Shown piece by piece: positions 49,596 to 57,710 of a stretch of DNA of 64,000 nucleotides. Where the stretch lies: contig NZ_AGAF01000187.1 in NCBI RefSeq assembly GCF_000224515.1, positions 1 through 64,000 of the forward strand, in the 5' to 3' direction. Origin of the DNA: Desulfosporosinus sp. OT. Its GTDB lineage: Bacteria > Bacillota > Desulfitobacteriia > Desulfitobacteriales > Desulfitobacteriaceae. Within the stretch, counting starts at the first letter, position 1; each line of letters opens with the position of its first letter. The notes beneath the pieces were generated by a model. That model saw only the letters and a program-made list of their open reading frames with translations. It searched no databases and was not told where the DNA came from. The translations under genes were made by a program, and so were the position numbers.

Positions 49596-50215
49596 GTATT
49601 ATCCTGCAAGCTCAAAGCTTTTTTAGTTTTGAATTTCAATTAGCTATGTAAACTTTCCTCCTTCCCATAGGGCCCATTTATACAATACACTATATAATTC
49701 AATGGATTTTTACGAAAATCTTAATAATGGTTACTAAATGGTTACGGAGTGAGAAGCCAATTTAAACAATAGACTTGAAAAAATTAGCATATATTGCATT
49801 AAAGAGACATGCCAATTAATTAACAATTGGCAGGGTCCTTATAACTATCCGCCAAGTTGAAGGTCATAGTGGATAGGACTATTTAAGAAGAGAGACTATT
49901 CTGAGGTGCCTGCTTGTGCGGTCCAATTTAGGATAGGCATGGAGTTTCTCATGGAAACAGGTGTGAGAAGATCTCATCAGGATGATGGCTTTTTGTTTTT
50001 AGGGGGACAAAAGTTAAAATAAATAGTTAGGACAAAGAAGATTATGGATAATAAGTAGGATAACGACAGATTGCAGCGAATAGCTAAATATTAGCAATTC
50101 TAATTCCGGATAAATTGGTGCTAAGGCTGCGATGGCAGCGATATGCGGGGAGGTTCGTTGAATGCCGGACACTCAAGGGGAAAAGGTTAACAAGAGATGA
50201 TCTTTAGGGAGGTGG
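49596..50215. other. Repeat-containing intergenic region
   Basis: 620 bp without a gene. TACGAAAATCTTAATAATGG at about 49710 and the ACATGCCAATTA...TAACAATTGGCA hairpin at about 49806-49830 recur joined together at 55097-55157, with about 66 bp of extra sequence between them here. The dispersed family 2 repeat is at 49917-49972. GGGAGGTGG before 50216 is the ribosome site of the CHAT gene. Confidence 0.55.
49917..49972. repeat. Dispersed repeat family 2, copy 2
   Basis: TGCGGTCCAATTTAGGATAG and GCATGGAGTTTCTCATGGAA, ending GTGTGAGAAG, match 38706-38759 apart from a few substitutions. Confidence 0.75.
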
Positions 50216-53185
50216 TTGAAGTTGGATGAAAATCACTTTTTAGTTGTCTCAGGTCCATATAACCCGAAAGACAAACTCAATCTTGCGGCTTATGTAGTTA
50301 AAGGTGCTTTTTTAAATGTTAAATGTACATTATGTTTTCTCGTTCTTAACAATGACCTGCAAAGAACGAGAATCGAAAAAAATTATGCGTCATTATTTGA
50401 CGTTGTTATGAATTATGCCTCTCAGAAATATCAATCATGGTACGATATCCCTCTCTATGTCTGTAATCTTCAACCAGGGGAAAATGGCAATGCACAACTT
50501 GAGATATATCCTTCGTCAATTAATGAAGATAACGCTGAGAGAATTGCAGCGCTTGTCTTAGAAGACATGATTATTGAAAAATCAGAAACATTCAACCAGC
50601 AGGACTTTAAAATCACCGAATTTGGAAATGTTGCTGAAACAGACTTTTTTCAATATACAATTAAAAATGCAGGAACAGTATTTAGCACTTCTGTGATGGC
50701 TAAAAATCCCGCAGATCTAGGGCTTATGGTTCAGCTTATGGATAAGTTAGAGACATTCTCGGTAGATAGTTATCGCGAAGAAGTAATTTTATACATTGAA
50801 CAGCAATATCCCCTGGAAGCCTTTCAGTCTTTTGTTCGTTACGCACAATTAATTAATCAGGATGAAACCATAGATATCATAGAAGCAATAAACATCGGTT
50901 TAGAGATTACGAAATTTTTAGTTGCGAGAATGTTCTATGATTATGCTGATTGGACTGCGGAATGGGCGACCTCCCTGGCGTGTATTCATAAGGAGCATGA
51001 ATTAGCTTTAGTCGGGTACCGTTGGTTGGGAATTGTAAACGAAGCCCTGGGAAGGATTAATGCATCGAAAGCGGCCTATGAGAATGGCATGTTGCTATTT
51101 GATTATGTCAGTGATTTACGGAAAAAAGCCCAATTTTTAATGAGCTTCGGTATTTCCATGATAGTCCTCTCTTCCCATCTGGATTTTGAAGAATTAGATG
51201 AGGATGCCTGTGAAACGATTGAGCAGCAAATTCTTGCGCCCGCCCAGAATTATTTTACAGAAGCCCTTACTATGTTTGATCAATTACCGGATAAAAACGC
51301 AGCCTTTGCTCGATGTTCTATTCAGCTTGATCTAGCTCGTATTGATGATCTACGTGGCAACTATCAACATTCTTTAAAAAGACTTGGAAATCTTACTAAT
51401 GGTGACAATGACCTTAATGAGAACCCAAAACTTATGATATCGTTAATAATCTATAGCCTTACAGCCTTAAGAAATCTTTCGCAAAAAGATCTCGCATGGC
51501 GAAAACAGTACTTCCTGTACTTGCACCAAGCTGCGGAAATACTCCCTAATATATTCTCTGCGTTTCCTGATAAAGCATGTTTATTAAGTGTTTTAATAGG
51601 AGATGCCTTATTAATTTTAGAAAATCCTCAAGATGCTGCAGCATATTTTTCAGCAGCTTATGAAAGGCAACAATTATTGCTTCAAAATGTAATCCTTTCT
51701 TCTGGTCCCGGTTCTCAATGCGGAGGTATTGCGGCGATTGATATTGCAGGAAAGCTTCAAAATGCTCTTATCGTACAACATGATTCTTATGAAAACGAGG
51801 CTTTAATTTGGCAGGCCTTAGATACTGGCGAACGTCAGAAAGGATGCTTTTTCAGAAGAGACTTATTTTTTCACAGCCAAGCAGCGGACCACGAACTTTC
51901 AACCTATTTAAAAAGCAAATACCGGTTTCTGCGTAAATCACTTAGCCAGCATAACATCGACCATCGTCTCTTAATGGCAGACTATCAATGGTTTTTAAAA
52001 TGGGATGTCGATGCCGGCAACCGATCGGTACTGGAGAATTATGATCAGTCTTTCGAGAAGCCCTTAGATTCTAAACGGATACAATCAATTTTTTCTCAGC
52101 AAAAATATCGAACGGCAGTAGTCATGTTTTATGCTACCGATAGAGAAACCTTCGTTTATATCCTTAAAGACCCCTTTGAAACCCCGATAATTATTCGCTT
52201 AAATATAAGCAGCAGCGATTTGAGAAAAATATCTGAAAGCTTACATACTGGAATCAACGGAAATGAATATACCTATTCCAAGCAGATAATCTATAACGAG
52301 CCAGAAAAGCATAAACTCTTTTTTGCTCCGTTTTTAGCTCTGGCCGACATACTAAAGCCTCTTATTCGACATCTCGATGATGTGGATCTTATTTATATTT
52401 CTCCTCATGGTACATGGCATTCTCTTCCCATTCATGTTCTTCTGCTTCCTTTGTTTTGGGAAAAGGGCAGGGTGCCGGGCCTTGTTTACACACCAAGTAC
52501 TCATCTCTTAGAAATCTTAAATCAAAGACATTTTAACAATCGCCGGCTGCAATATAATCATTATGGTTTGGCAACAGTATATTCTGCAGACGAAAGTGAA
52601 AAATCGTATATGAAGGCCCACCAAACTTTTTTAACTTTGCTGCAAGGTACAGAAGTAACTATCAGAGATGCTTTCGGGATACAGGTAACGAGAGACAAGG
52701 TTATGGAAGACCTTAATCAAGTAAGTCTATACCATGTCCTTGCCCATGGCTGCTTCCTTGAAGGCCGGCAGGCAATGGACTCGGGCTTACTGCTGGCTGA
52801 GCCCTCTGGATTGCCGGACAAAAAGACATCTCCGAAAACGACGGGCACTATGATAATGCTCAATGGTACTTCTGCGTCTCACGTTTCCCTGCAAGCCTGT
52901 TCATTGGGTAAAAGATTAGCAGATCACGGTAATGAATTTTGGGGTTTTTGCCGTGCCGTAATTTCTGCTGGAGCCAATAGTGTAGCGGCGCCCCTTTGGG
53001 ATGCTGATCTATTTTCTTCAACAAGATTTTTTGAACTATTTTACCATAATTGGCTTATCGACCATCAACCGAAGTGGAAAGCCTGGGCCAATGCTCAGCA
53101 TCAACTGGCATCCGGGTCAGAGTCTCCCCTGTGGTCTCATTTTATCCACTGGGCAGCTTTTCAGTTGATAGGCTTCGGCTATTGA
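50216..53185 (+). CDS. CHAT-domain caspase-like protease with helical-repeat region
   Basis: 989-aa protein. The central part (about residues 180-560) is helical and TPR-like (VGYRWLGIVNEALGRINASK, AAYENGMLLF, AARIDDLRGNYQHSLKRLGN-type pairs). The C-terminal CHAT domain (about 700-989) has VDLIYISPHGTWHSLPIHVL, the catalytic histidine in LYHVLAHGCF (His about 844) and the catalytic cysteine in HVSLQACSLG (Cys about 895), followed by SAGANSVAAPLWDAD. Such proteins act as proteases in programmed-death or antiphage systems, cutting a dedicated partner after activation. Start TTG 50216 or TTG 50222 after GGGAGGTGG. A small gene follows 33 nt later and is the obvious candidate partner. Confidence 0.88.
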   Translation: MKLDENHFLVVSGPYNPKDKLNLAAYVVKGAFLNVKCTLCFLVLNNDLQRTRIEKNYASLFDVVMNYASQKYQSWYDIPLYVCNLQPGENGNAQLEIYPSSINEDNAERIAALVLEDMIIEKSETFNQQDFKITEFGNVAETDFFQYTIKNAGTVFSTSVMAKNPADLGLMVQLMDKLETFSVDSYREEVILYIEQQYPLEAFQSFVRYAQLINQDETIDIIEAINIGLEITKFLVARMFYDYADWTAEWATSLACIHKEHELALVGYRWLGIVNEALGRINASKAAYENGMLLFDYVSDLRKKAQFLMSFGISMIVLSSHLDFEELDEDACETIEQQILAPAQNYFTEALTMFDQLPDKNAAFARCSIQLDLARIDDLRGNYQHSLKRLGNLTNGDNDLNENPKLMISLIIYSLTALRNLSQKDLAWRKQYFLYLHQAAEILPNIFSAFPDKACLLSVLIGDALLILENPQDAAAYFSAAYERQQLLLQNVILSSGPGSQCGGIAAIDIAGKLQNALIVQHDSYENEALIWQALDTGERQKGCFFRRDLFFHSQAADHELSTYLKSKYRFLRKSLSQHNIDHRLLMADYQWFLKWDVDAGNRSVLENYDQSFEKPLDSKRIQSIFSQQKYRTAVVMFYATDRETFVYILKDPFETPIIIRLNISSSDLRKISESLHTGINGNEYTYSKQIIYNEPEKHKLFFAPFLALADILKPLIRHLDDVDLIYISPHGTWHSLPIHVLLLPLFWEKGRVPGLVYTPSTHLLEILNQRHFNNRRLQYNHYGLATVYSADESEKSYMKAHQTFLTLLQGTEVTIRDAFGIQVTRDKVMEDLNQVSLYHVLAHGCFLEGRQAMDSGLLLAEPSGLPDKKTSPKTTGTMIMLNGTSASHVSLQACSLGKRLADHGNEFWGFCRAVISAGANSVAAPLWDADLFSSTRFFELFYHNWLIDHQPKWKAWANAQHQLASGSESPLWSHFIHWAAFQLIGFGY

Positions 53186-53218
53186 GTTTAACCTAACAAG
53201 AAAGGAAGATACATAGTA

Positions 53219-53764
53219 ATGGAAGTACAATCTTTAGCAGATAAAATTTCACAATTGAACTTACTGCAGCTCAAGGATGTTTATGTCAATCTGTTTGAGA
53301 TGCTGGAACCTGAAAGAGAACTCCTTATCACCCCCAAGGACATAAAACGTAAACTAGAAAAAGATCGCGCCTTATTGGAAGATTTCTGTTTAGAAAGTAA
53401 CGTTGAAGACAAAAATTACGGGGAATTCAGAGCCATAAAGGAACTTGCTGCTGATTTTCTAATAGGCATTACTGAAAGTTTTCCTGAGTATCGAGAGAAA
53501 ATAGAAGCTTCTATTATTGAAGCTTCTAAAAAGGGATTTATTGAGGACACATTGCTCCTGGACATTCCCTCAACTGCTCAGCTCATTCCCATAATTTATG
53601 CTGTTGCTGTGGCCATACTTCAGCCTCATCTAAAAGTTGATCGTAAAAGGATCCAAGAAAAAAACTCTAGTACTTCAGAGTTTCATTTCGAGTTGAAGCT
53701 AGGAACGGATAAAGTTGTTGAGGTTCTTAAGAGCTTATTACCCTATTCAAAAAAAGGGGATTAA
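53219..53764 (+). CDS. Unknown partner protein of the CHAT protease
   Basis: 181-aa protein not recognised as a named family. It has a mostly charged helical N-terminal part (residues 1-120, MEVQSLADKISQLNLLQLKD), then a strongly hydrophobic segment at about 121-140 (TAQLIPIIYAVAVAILQPHL) and a short beta-rich C-terminus (SEFHFELKLGTDKVVEVLKS). The hydrophobic segment plus strand-helix tail recalls the small effector-associated components of bacterial conflict systems, and it could be a membrane-active substrate released by CHAT cleavage. That is inference from synteny: 33 nt downstream of the protease, same strand, GAAAGGAAG ribosome site. Confidence 0.7.
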   Translation: MEVQSLADKISQLNLLQLKDVYVNLFEMLEPERELLITPKDIKRKLEKDRALLEDFCLESNVEDKNYGEFRAIKELAADFLIGITESFPEYREKIEASIIEASKKGFIEDTLLLDIPSTAQLIPIIYAVAVAILQPHLKVDRKRIQEKNSSTSEFHFELKLGTDKVVEVLKSLLPYSKKGD

Positions 53765-54048
53765 ATAACGATTAAAATCAATGCTCGGGTCGGAAAAGGC
53801 CTTCGAAGATCCTCTCCGGGGGTCGGTACAGTGATTTGGAAACTTCCATTTCTTCAATAATTCGATATTTATTAGGGGTCGCTTTTTCTATCGTATATTG
53901 AAGCCGCTAAATGCTTTTGTAGCAGAGGCGCATTGAATTTGGAAAATCGATTAGACCGCAAAATGGTCTGATTGATATGAGGCAACTGACATGATATGAT
54001 ATACCAAGAAATGGATGTGTTTTAGCGAGGGGGGGACGGTGTTTTTGA
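53765..54048. other. Scar with a galE 3' fragment and repeat tail
   Basis: GAAAAGGCCTTCG (about 53795) and GTACAGTGATTTGGAAAC (about 53826-53843) match galE near 58598-58637, so part of the galE C-terminal coding region (YSDLET) has been left here. It is followed by TTCTTCAATAATTCGATATT, related to the REP-associated tail at 41570. TTGATATGAGGCAACTGACA and TATGATATACC near 53960-54005 may be the hicAB promoter. Confidence 0.6.
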
Positions 54049-54297
54049 TTGAACGCTCGGCGGATATTGGAACGTATTCTATCTGGTTCCAAAAACATCA
54101 GATTTGAAGAGATAGTTGCACTTACGCAGGCATATGGATTCCGGCTAGCCCGAATTAATGGTAGTCATCATATTTTTGTCCATCCAGAGGTACGGGAGTT
54201 AATCAATCTTCAAAATGTCAATGGTATGGCCAAGCCTTATCAAATAAGGCAGCTATTGAAACTTGTAGAGCTGAATAATCTAAGGATGGGAGAATGA
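54049..54297 (+). CDS. hicA: HicA-family mRNA interferase toxin
   Basis: 82-aa toxin with a double-stranded-RNA-binding-like fold. The core is FRLARINGSHHIFVHPEVRE with the catalytic histidine of the GSHH motif (about residue 44-47), followed by NGMAKPYQIRQLLKLVEL. HicA cleaves mRNA and is neutralised by HicB, encoded next with a 4-nt overlap. The start is TTG 54049; upstream GGGGGGGAC (G7 at 54029-54035) is the only purine-rich site. Confidence 0.88.
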   Translation: MNARRILERILSGSKNIRFEEIVALTQAYGFRLARINGSHHIFVHPEVRELINLQNVNGMAKPYQIRQLLKLVELNNLRMGE

Positions 54298-54542
54298 TGG
54301 ATGTAATGGATTACCACGTAAATATATTCTACAGTGAAGATGATAATGGGTATATAGCAGATATTCCTGACCTAAAAGGCTGCTCGGCCTTTGGAATTAC
54401 ACCCGAAGAGGCGTTGAAGGAGCTGCAAGAAGCCAAAAAGGCATGGCTTGATGCGGCTAGAGCAGAAGGGCTGTTAATCCCAGAACCACGATACCGCCCA
54501 ATTATTTACCAAGCAATCGGGGGTGGGTCGAACCTGGCATGA
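54294..54542 (+). CDS. hicB: HicB-family antitoxin
   Basis: 82-aa antitoxin with a partial RNase H fold: YHVNIFYSEDDNGYIADIPD, then LKGCSAFGITPEEALKELQE and AKKAWLDAARAEGLLIPEP, the standard HicB pattern. It lacks an added DNA-binding domain, so it is the short type. ATGATG overlap with hicA indicates coupling. Confidence 0.88.
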   Translation: MMDVMDYHVNIFYSEDDNGYIADIPDLKGCSAFGITPEEALKELQEAKKAWLDAARAEGLLIPEPRYRPIIYQAIGGGSNLA

Positions 54543-54890
54543 TCGGGGTTCTGTGAGGGCTTGGGGTCGTGAGATCCCGGCTACTCGATCTTCCCGGATA
54601 TTGTCAAATCCCTCGGGGTCGACAATGTCAAATAACTTACGGGGCTGAGTACTCGCATAACGTCTCCCGGTGGCCAGTTACGGCAGGTTCCTGGAACCTC
54701 TGTTATATCGGAAAATTCAACAGTACTTTATGAAATAGTATGGAGTAATTGATATTTGGCTCACTATAAATTCGTCACCGGTGACGAATTTGACCTACAC
54801 CCAGGCGCTCATCCTTCTTGGGATCCCGTACTCACTTTGCTCACACAGTTATCTATACGGAGTACGGAGATCTTTAAGAGTAATTCTTAA
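54543..54890. other. Degenerate REP-like copy, palindrome and no gene
   Basis: CGTCTCCCGGTGGCCAGTTA followed by GGTTCCTGGAACCTC at about 54661-54703 resembles a decayed REP-like element. A perfect palindrome lies at 54768-54791. No gene was recognised. Confidence 0.5.
54768..54791. repeat. Perfect 24-bp palindrome
   Basis: Outer arms AAATTCG/CGAATTT as in the palindrome at 43678-43707, but with centre TCACCGGTGA instead of GAATCGATTC. Both centres are self-complementary. Confidence 0.85.
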
Positions 54891-55045
54891 TTAACGATAG
54901 GGTTTTTTATTATTGGTCAGTCCCACAAGATAGTCGATACTGGTTATATAGAATTCGGCAAGTTTAATAAGTGAGGTGCTAGGAATATCAAGGGCACCGC
55001 TTTCGTATCACAGTCCTCTCGCAAATCCCTTAAACGTTGGTACAT
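54891..55045 (-). pseudogene. XRE-family regulator with the HTH core deleted
   Basis: The minus strand encodes MYQRLRDLREDCDTKA, the start of a common short XRE regulator, and after a frame change ends IPSTSLIKLAEFYITSIDYL then VGLTNNKKPYR and a stop, the usual end of the same family. The 30-35 residues between (the DNA-recognition helices) are missing. It is therefore dead. Confidence 0.8.
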
Positions 55046-55120
55046 TGTATTCACCCCGGGCACTATTCCACAATATGCGATAATCGCATATTGATTACGA
55101 AAATCTTAATAATGGTTACT

Positions 55121-55161
55121 AGAGACATGCCAATTAGTTAACAATTGGCATGTCTCTTTTT
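55121..55161 (+). terminator. Orphan terminator upstream of the GNAT gene
   Basis: AGAGACATGCCAATT pairs perfectly with AATTGGCATGTCTCT (7-nt loop) and is followed by TTTTT. No gene precedes it for about 600 bp on the plus strand. The same stem with its left flank recurs, split, at 49709-49832. Confidence 0.8.
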
Positions 55162-55310
55162 AAATAATTTACCAAATTTTGCATATCAGAACGCAACTGG
55201 TACGTATAACTGTGTTATATGTGGTTTTATTTTTTAAAACGGTAGGTTAATTAGTAAGGCGTATAATTACGGCTTTTTCTTGAATCTGAATTAATAGGAG
55301 GAATTTGAAA

Positions 55311-55868
55311 ATGTACAAGGTAACAGATGAAAAGGAACTACGGATTTTTAATTCCATTTGGACAACGGTCTGGAAGGAAAAGGGTTACGAAACTGAAGGA
55401 GAGCATTCCGACGATTCAACAAAATTTATAATTTATTCTGGATACAAACCGTCTGGTACTGTAGAATTTAAAAGTTATAACAAGCAAAGCCCAATTAATC
55501 AAGTCTTTCCCTTTTTTCAATTATGTGCTGACTTAAAAATAGGAAACGTTGTCGAGGTAGATAAAATGGCCATACTTAAAGAGTACCGAAGGACACCTGA
55601 CTTTGGCAAACTGATTCTTCTCGTTTTTGATTATTTTATGAATGAGGACATTAAGTACGGCATAGCTCTTATCGAGCCAAAGCTTTTTCGACTTCTACAC
55701 ATGGCAACTGGTAAGGCAATCCAACCTGTCGGTTCTAAGCTTTTCTACAAGGGAGATTATGTCGTTCCCGTTATATTAAACGGCGAAGCTCTCAACAATA
55801 CGTTAAAACAACTGCACCACCGTCTATTGAATGGTTTGGGTTTCGAAGAAGCCAGAAAACAAGCGTAG
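55311..55868 (+). CDS. GNAT-superfamily N-acyltransferase, autoinducer-synthase/FeeM-like
   Basis: 185-aa protein with an acyl-CoA/ACP-dependent acyltransferase look. Key stretches are SGYKPSGTVEFKSY (a central strand), VVEVDKMAILKEYRRTPDFG (the strand-loop that precedes the acyl donor site in LuxI-like and FeeM-like GNATs) and YGIALIEPKLFRLLHMATGK followed by IQPVG. Members make N-acyl amino acids or acyl-homoserine-lactone-type signals; which product is formed here cannot be read. ATG 55311 follows AGGAGGAATTTGAAA. It stands alone, with a terminator upstream and a convergent TA pair downstream. Confidence 0.7.
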   Translation: MYKVTDEKELRIFNSIWTTVWKEKGYETEGEHSDDSTKFIIYSGYKPSGTVEFKSYNKQSPINQVFPFFQLCADLKIGNVVEVDKMAILKEYRRTPDFGKLILLVFDYFMNEDIKYGIALIEPKLFRLLHMATGKAIQPVGSKLFYKGDYVVPVILNGEALNNTLKQLHHRLLNGLGFEEARKQA

Positions 55869-55894
55869 AAATGAAGGCCGATCAATCAATTATT

Positions 55895-56197
55895 CTAGAG
55901 AGTTTTCATATATCGTTTTAGTTCTTCATAGAAGTTCTCACGGGTGCCAGCAAGAACAATTACGATAGTTTCAGTTGGCGTTTCTACAATCGTATAAGCG
56001 AGCTCATAACTGGTTTTATTGTAATATATATCACAGCAAAAAATACCAGATAGGTCCCCGCTTTTAGATTCACCAATGTAAGGATCAATAAGAATTTCGT
56101 CTACTGTTTTTCTGAAAAGATCCTTAAGCTGTTTTTCTTTGAGCTTTTTTAGGAAGTGAGCAGCGGGAGGTAAAATGACGAGCTTAGGCCTCATCAA
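55895..56197 (-). CDS. RelE/ParE-family toxin (TA module 4)
   Basis: 100-aa toxin of a different RelE subgroup from modules 1-3: MMRPKLVILPPAAHFLKKLK, then LKDLFRKTVDEILIDPYIGE and DLSGIFCCDIYYNKTSYELA, ending TRENFYEELKRYMK. It has the helix-hairpin then beta-sheet order of RelE/ParE and the GTRENFY end seen in type II toxins of this group. It overlaps the antitoxin by 4 nt. Confidence 0.82.
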   Translation of the reverse strand: MMRPKLVILPPAAHFLKKLKEKQLKDLFRKTVDEILIDPYIGESKSGDLSGIFCCDIYYNKTSYELAYTIVETPTETIVIVLAGTRENFYEELKRYMKTL

Positions 56198-56535
56198 TTC
56201 TCCTCCGTGCCAAAAACATCATCATAGGTGGAATAATTGTTTTGACCTTTGGCCGCAAGCTCTGCTTCTGTAATTAGCCCTTCAACTGCGGGACGAATCT
56301 TCTTCCGTGTTTCTTTAAATTTGGTAAGCAACTCTTCGCCGGATAAGCCTAGGGAGATCAAGTCAGCTAAGATTTGTTCATCAAACTCACCGCCGCTCTC
56401 ACGTACAGGGCGTATCACAATGGTGTTATTTCGGATATAACACTCTACCTCTTTTTCAATCCCCACTTCATTATAAAACTCTATTGGGATGGTTATTTGA
56501 CGTTTTTGAGATACTGATATACGTTTTTTGAGCAT
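56194..56535 (-). CDS. AbrB/SpoVT-type antitoxin (TA module 4)
   Basis: 113-aa antitoxin from ATG 56535 (AGGGGAGGT 7 nt upstream). AbrB fold at residues 1-50: KKRISVSQKRQITIPIEFYN, CYIRNNTIVIRPV. The helical tail differs from modules 1-3 (no FWT motif) and reads DEQILADLISLGLSGEELLT. A 37-bp piece of this gene (about 56468-56505) is found fused to the PIN toxin at 45418-45454. Confidence 0.83.
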   Translation of the reverse strand: MLKKRISVSQKRQITIPIEFYNEVGIEKEVECYIRNNTIVIRPVRESGGEFDEQILADLISLGLSGEELLTKFKETRKKIRPAVEGLITEAELAAKGQNNYSTYDDVFGTEEN

Positions 56536-56679
56536 TGGATTACCTCCCCTTCGAACGGCCTGAGACATTACCCTTCCCCCTTTAATATATACAAATCAAA
56601 TGTCAAGTATTCAAATTTTCTTTGAATCAATGATATCAAAGAAACAAAGAAGGTTCAAGAATGCGATTAGGTTCAAACC

Positions 56680-56716
56680 TAAACAGCTCCATCTCTTAGT
56701 CATAGGATTATTGGGT
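56680..56716 (+). pseudogene. Fragment of the membrane-protein gene 62153
   Basis: AAACAGCTCCATCTCTTAGT followed by CATAGGATTATTGGGTAAG matches 62250-62288 of the gene at 62153-62566 (KQLHFLVIGFLG) with three substitutions. Flanks do not match. It marks an old recombination event just upstream of the Rpn gene. Confidence 0.65.
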
Positions 56717-56789
56717 AAGATGAGGTGGAATAATCACTCTTTTAATGGTAAAATCTAACTGTAGTGCTATGGAAAGGAGATGGAGAGCT

Positions 56790-57710
56790 ATGGTCATTAA
56801 AAAACTTGTGCGATTTGACTGGGCTATAAAATATATACTCCGTAACAAAGCTAATTTTGACGTACTGGAAGCGTTTATTTCTAACCTGTTGAAAGAGTCG
56901 ATAGTTATAGAGAATATTTTAGAAAGCGAAAGCAACCAGGAAGCTGAAAATAGGAAATTCAACCGAGTCGACTTAAAGTGTAAAGATTCCCAAGGGAAAC
57001 AAATCATCATAGAAATACAAAATCAACGTGAGGCAGATTACCTGCAACGATTGCTTTGGGGTACCTCAAAAGCAGTTGTGGAAGGTTTGGAGCTTGGGAC
57101 GGGCTATAACGAAGTTGTGAAGGTTATATCGATTAGTATCTTGTATCATACCATGCGGGTGGATGAGCAAGAGAATACAGATTTTATCTATTACGGTACA
57201 ACAGAGCTCATTGGAATGCATACGAAGAAACCGCTTATTCTTCACGAGTCTAAGGCAAAACACAAAGAAACGCCCGTAGTTACCAGTAAAAACGTCTTCC
57301 CAGAATACTATATGATTTATGTGGAAAAGTTTGAGGATATGATTAATGAGGCTATTGATGAATGGGTGTATTTCTTTAAGCATGGTGCAATACGTGAGGA
57401 CTTTAAGTCACCAGGCATCCTGTTAGCAGCCAAGAAGCTGGATTATCTCATGATGAGCGAGGAAGAACGACGGGGATATGACGACTATCTTGCCTATCTT
57501 GGACAGGAGTTGGGGATATTGGATGCTGCTAGAGAGGAAGGTAGGGAAGAAGGCAGAGAAGAAGGCCGAATAATGACGGCCAAATCGGCTTTAAAGAAAG
57601 GGTTAGCAGTCGAACTCGTCGCAGAAATAACAGGACTTCCCTTTGAAGAGATTCTAAAATTACAAAGCGATCATCAACAATCACAACCTGGAAGGAGAAA
57701 CCATGAGTAG
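56790..57710 (+). CDS. Rpn-family recombination-promoting nuclease / PD-(D/E)XK transposase-like protein
   Basis: 306-aa protein of the Rpn/PDDEXK family that is common and multi-copy in Clostridia. MVIKKLVRFDWAIKYILRNK and ANFDVLEAFISNLLKE start it. The nuclease core is NRVDLKCKDSQGKQIIIEIQ followed by NQREADYLQRLL (Asp, then E-x-Q). A C-terminal repeat REEGREEGREEGR leads into a helical end. ATG 56790 follows GGAG; earlier in-frame ATGs are less likely. It overlaps galE by 8 nt. Members promote RecA-independent recombination in E. coli, which could bear on the many rearrangements here. Confidence 0.87.
   Translation: MVIKKLVRFDWAIKYILRNKANFDVLEAFISNLLKESIVIENILESESNQEAENRKFNRVDLKCKDSQGKQIIIEIQNQREADYLQRLLWGTSKAVVEGLELGTGYNEVVKVISISILYHTMRVDEQENTDFIYYGTTELIGMHTKKPLILHESKAKHKETPVVTSKNVFPEYYMIYVEKFEDMINEAIDEWVYFFKHGAIREDFKSPGILLAAKKLDYLMMSEEERRGYDDYLAYLGQELGILDAAREEGREEGREEGRIMTAKSALKKGLAVELVAEITGLPFEEILKLQSDHQQSQPGRRNHE

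Noticed and set aside
54029..54035. G7 run before hicA as a phase-variation tract
   Set aside because: It is short and lies in the untranslated leader, where it probably serves as part of the ribosome site; no frame effect.
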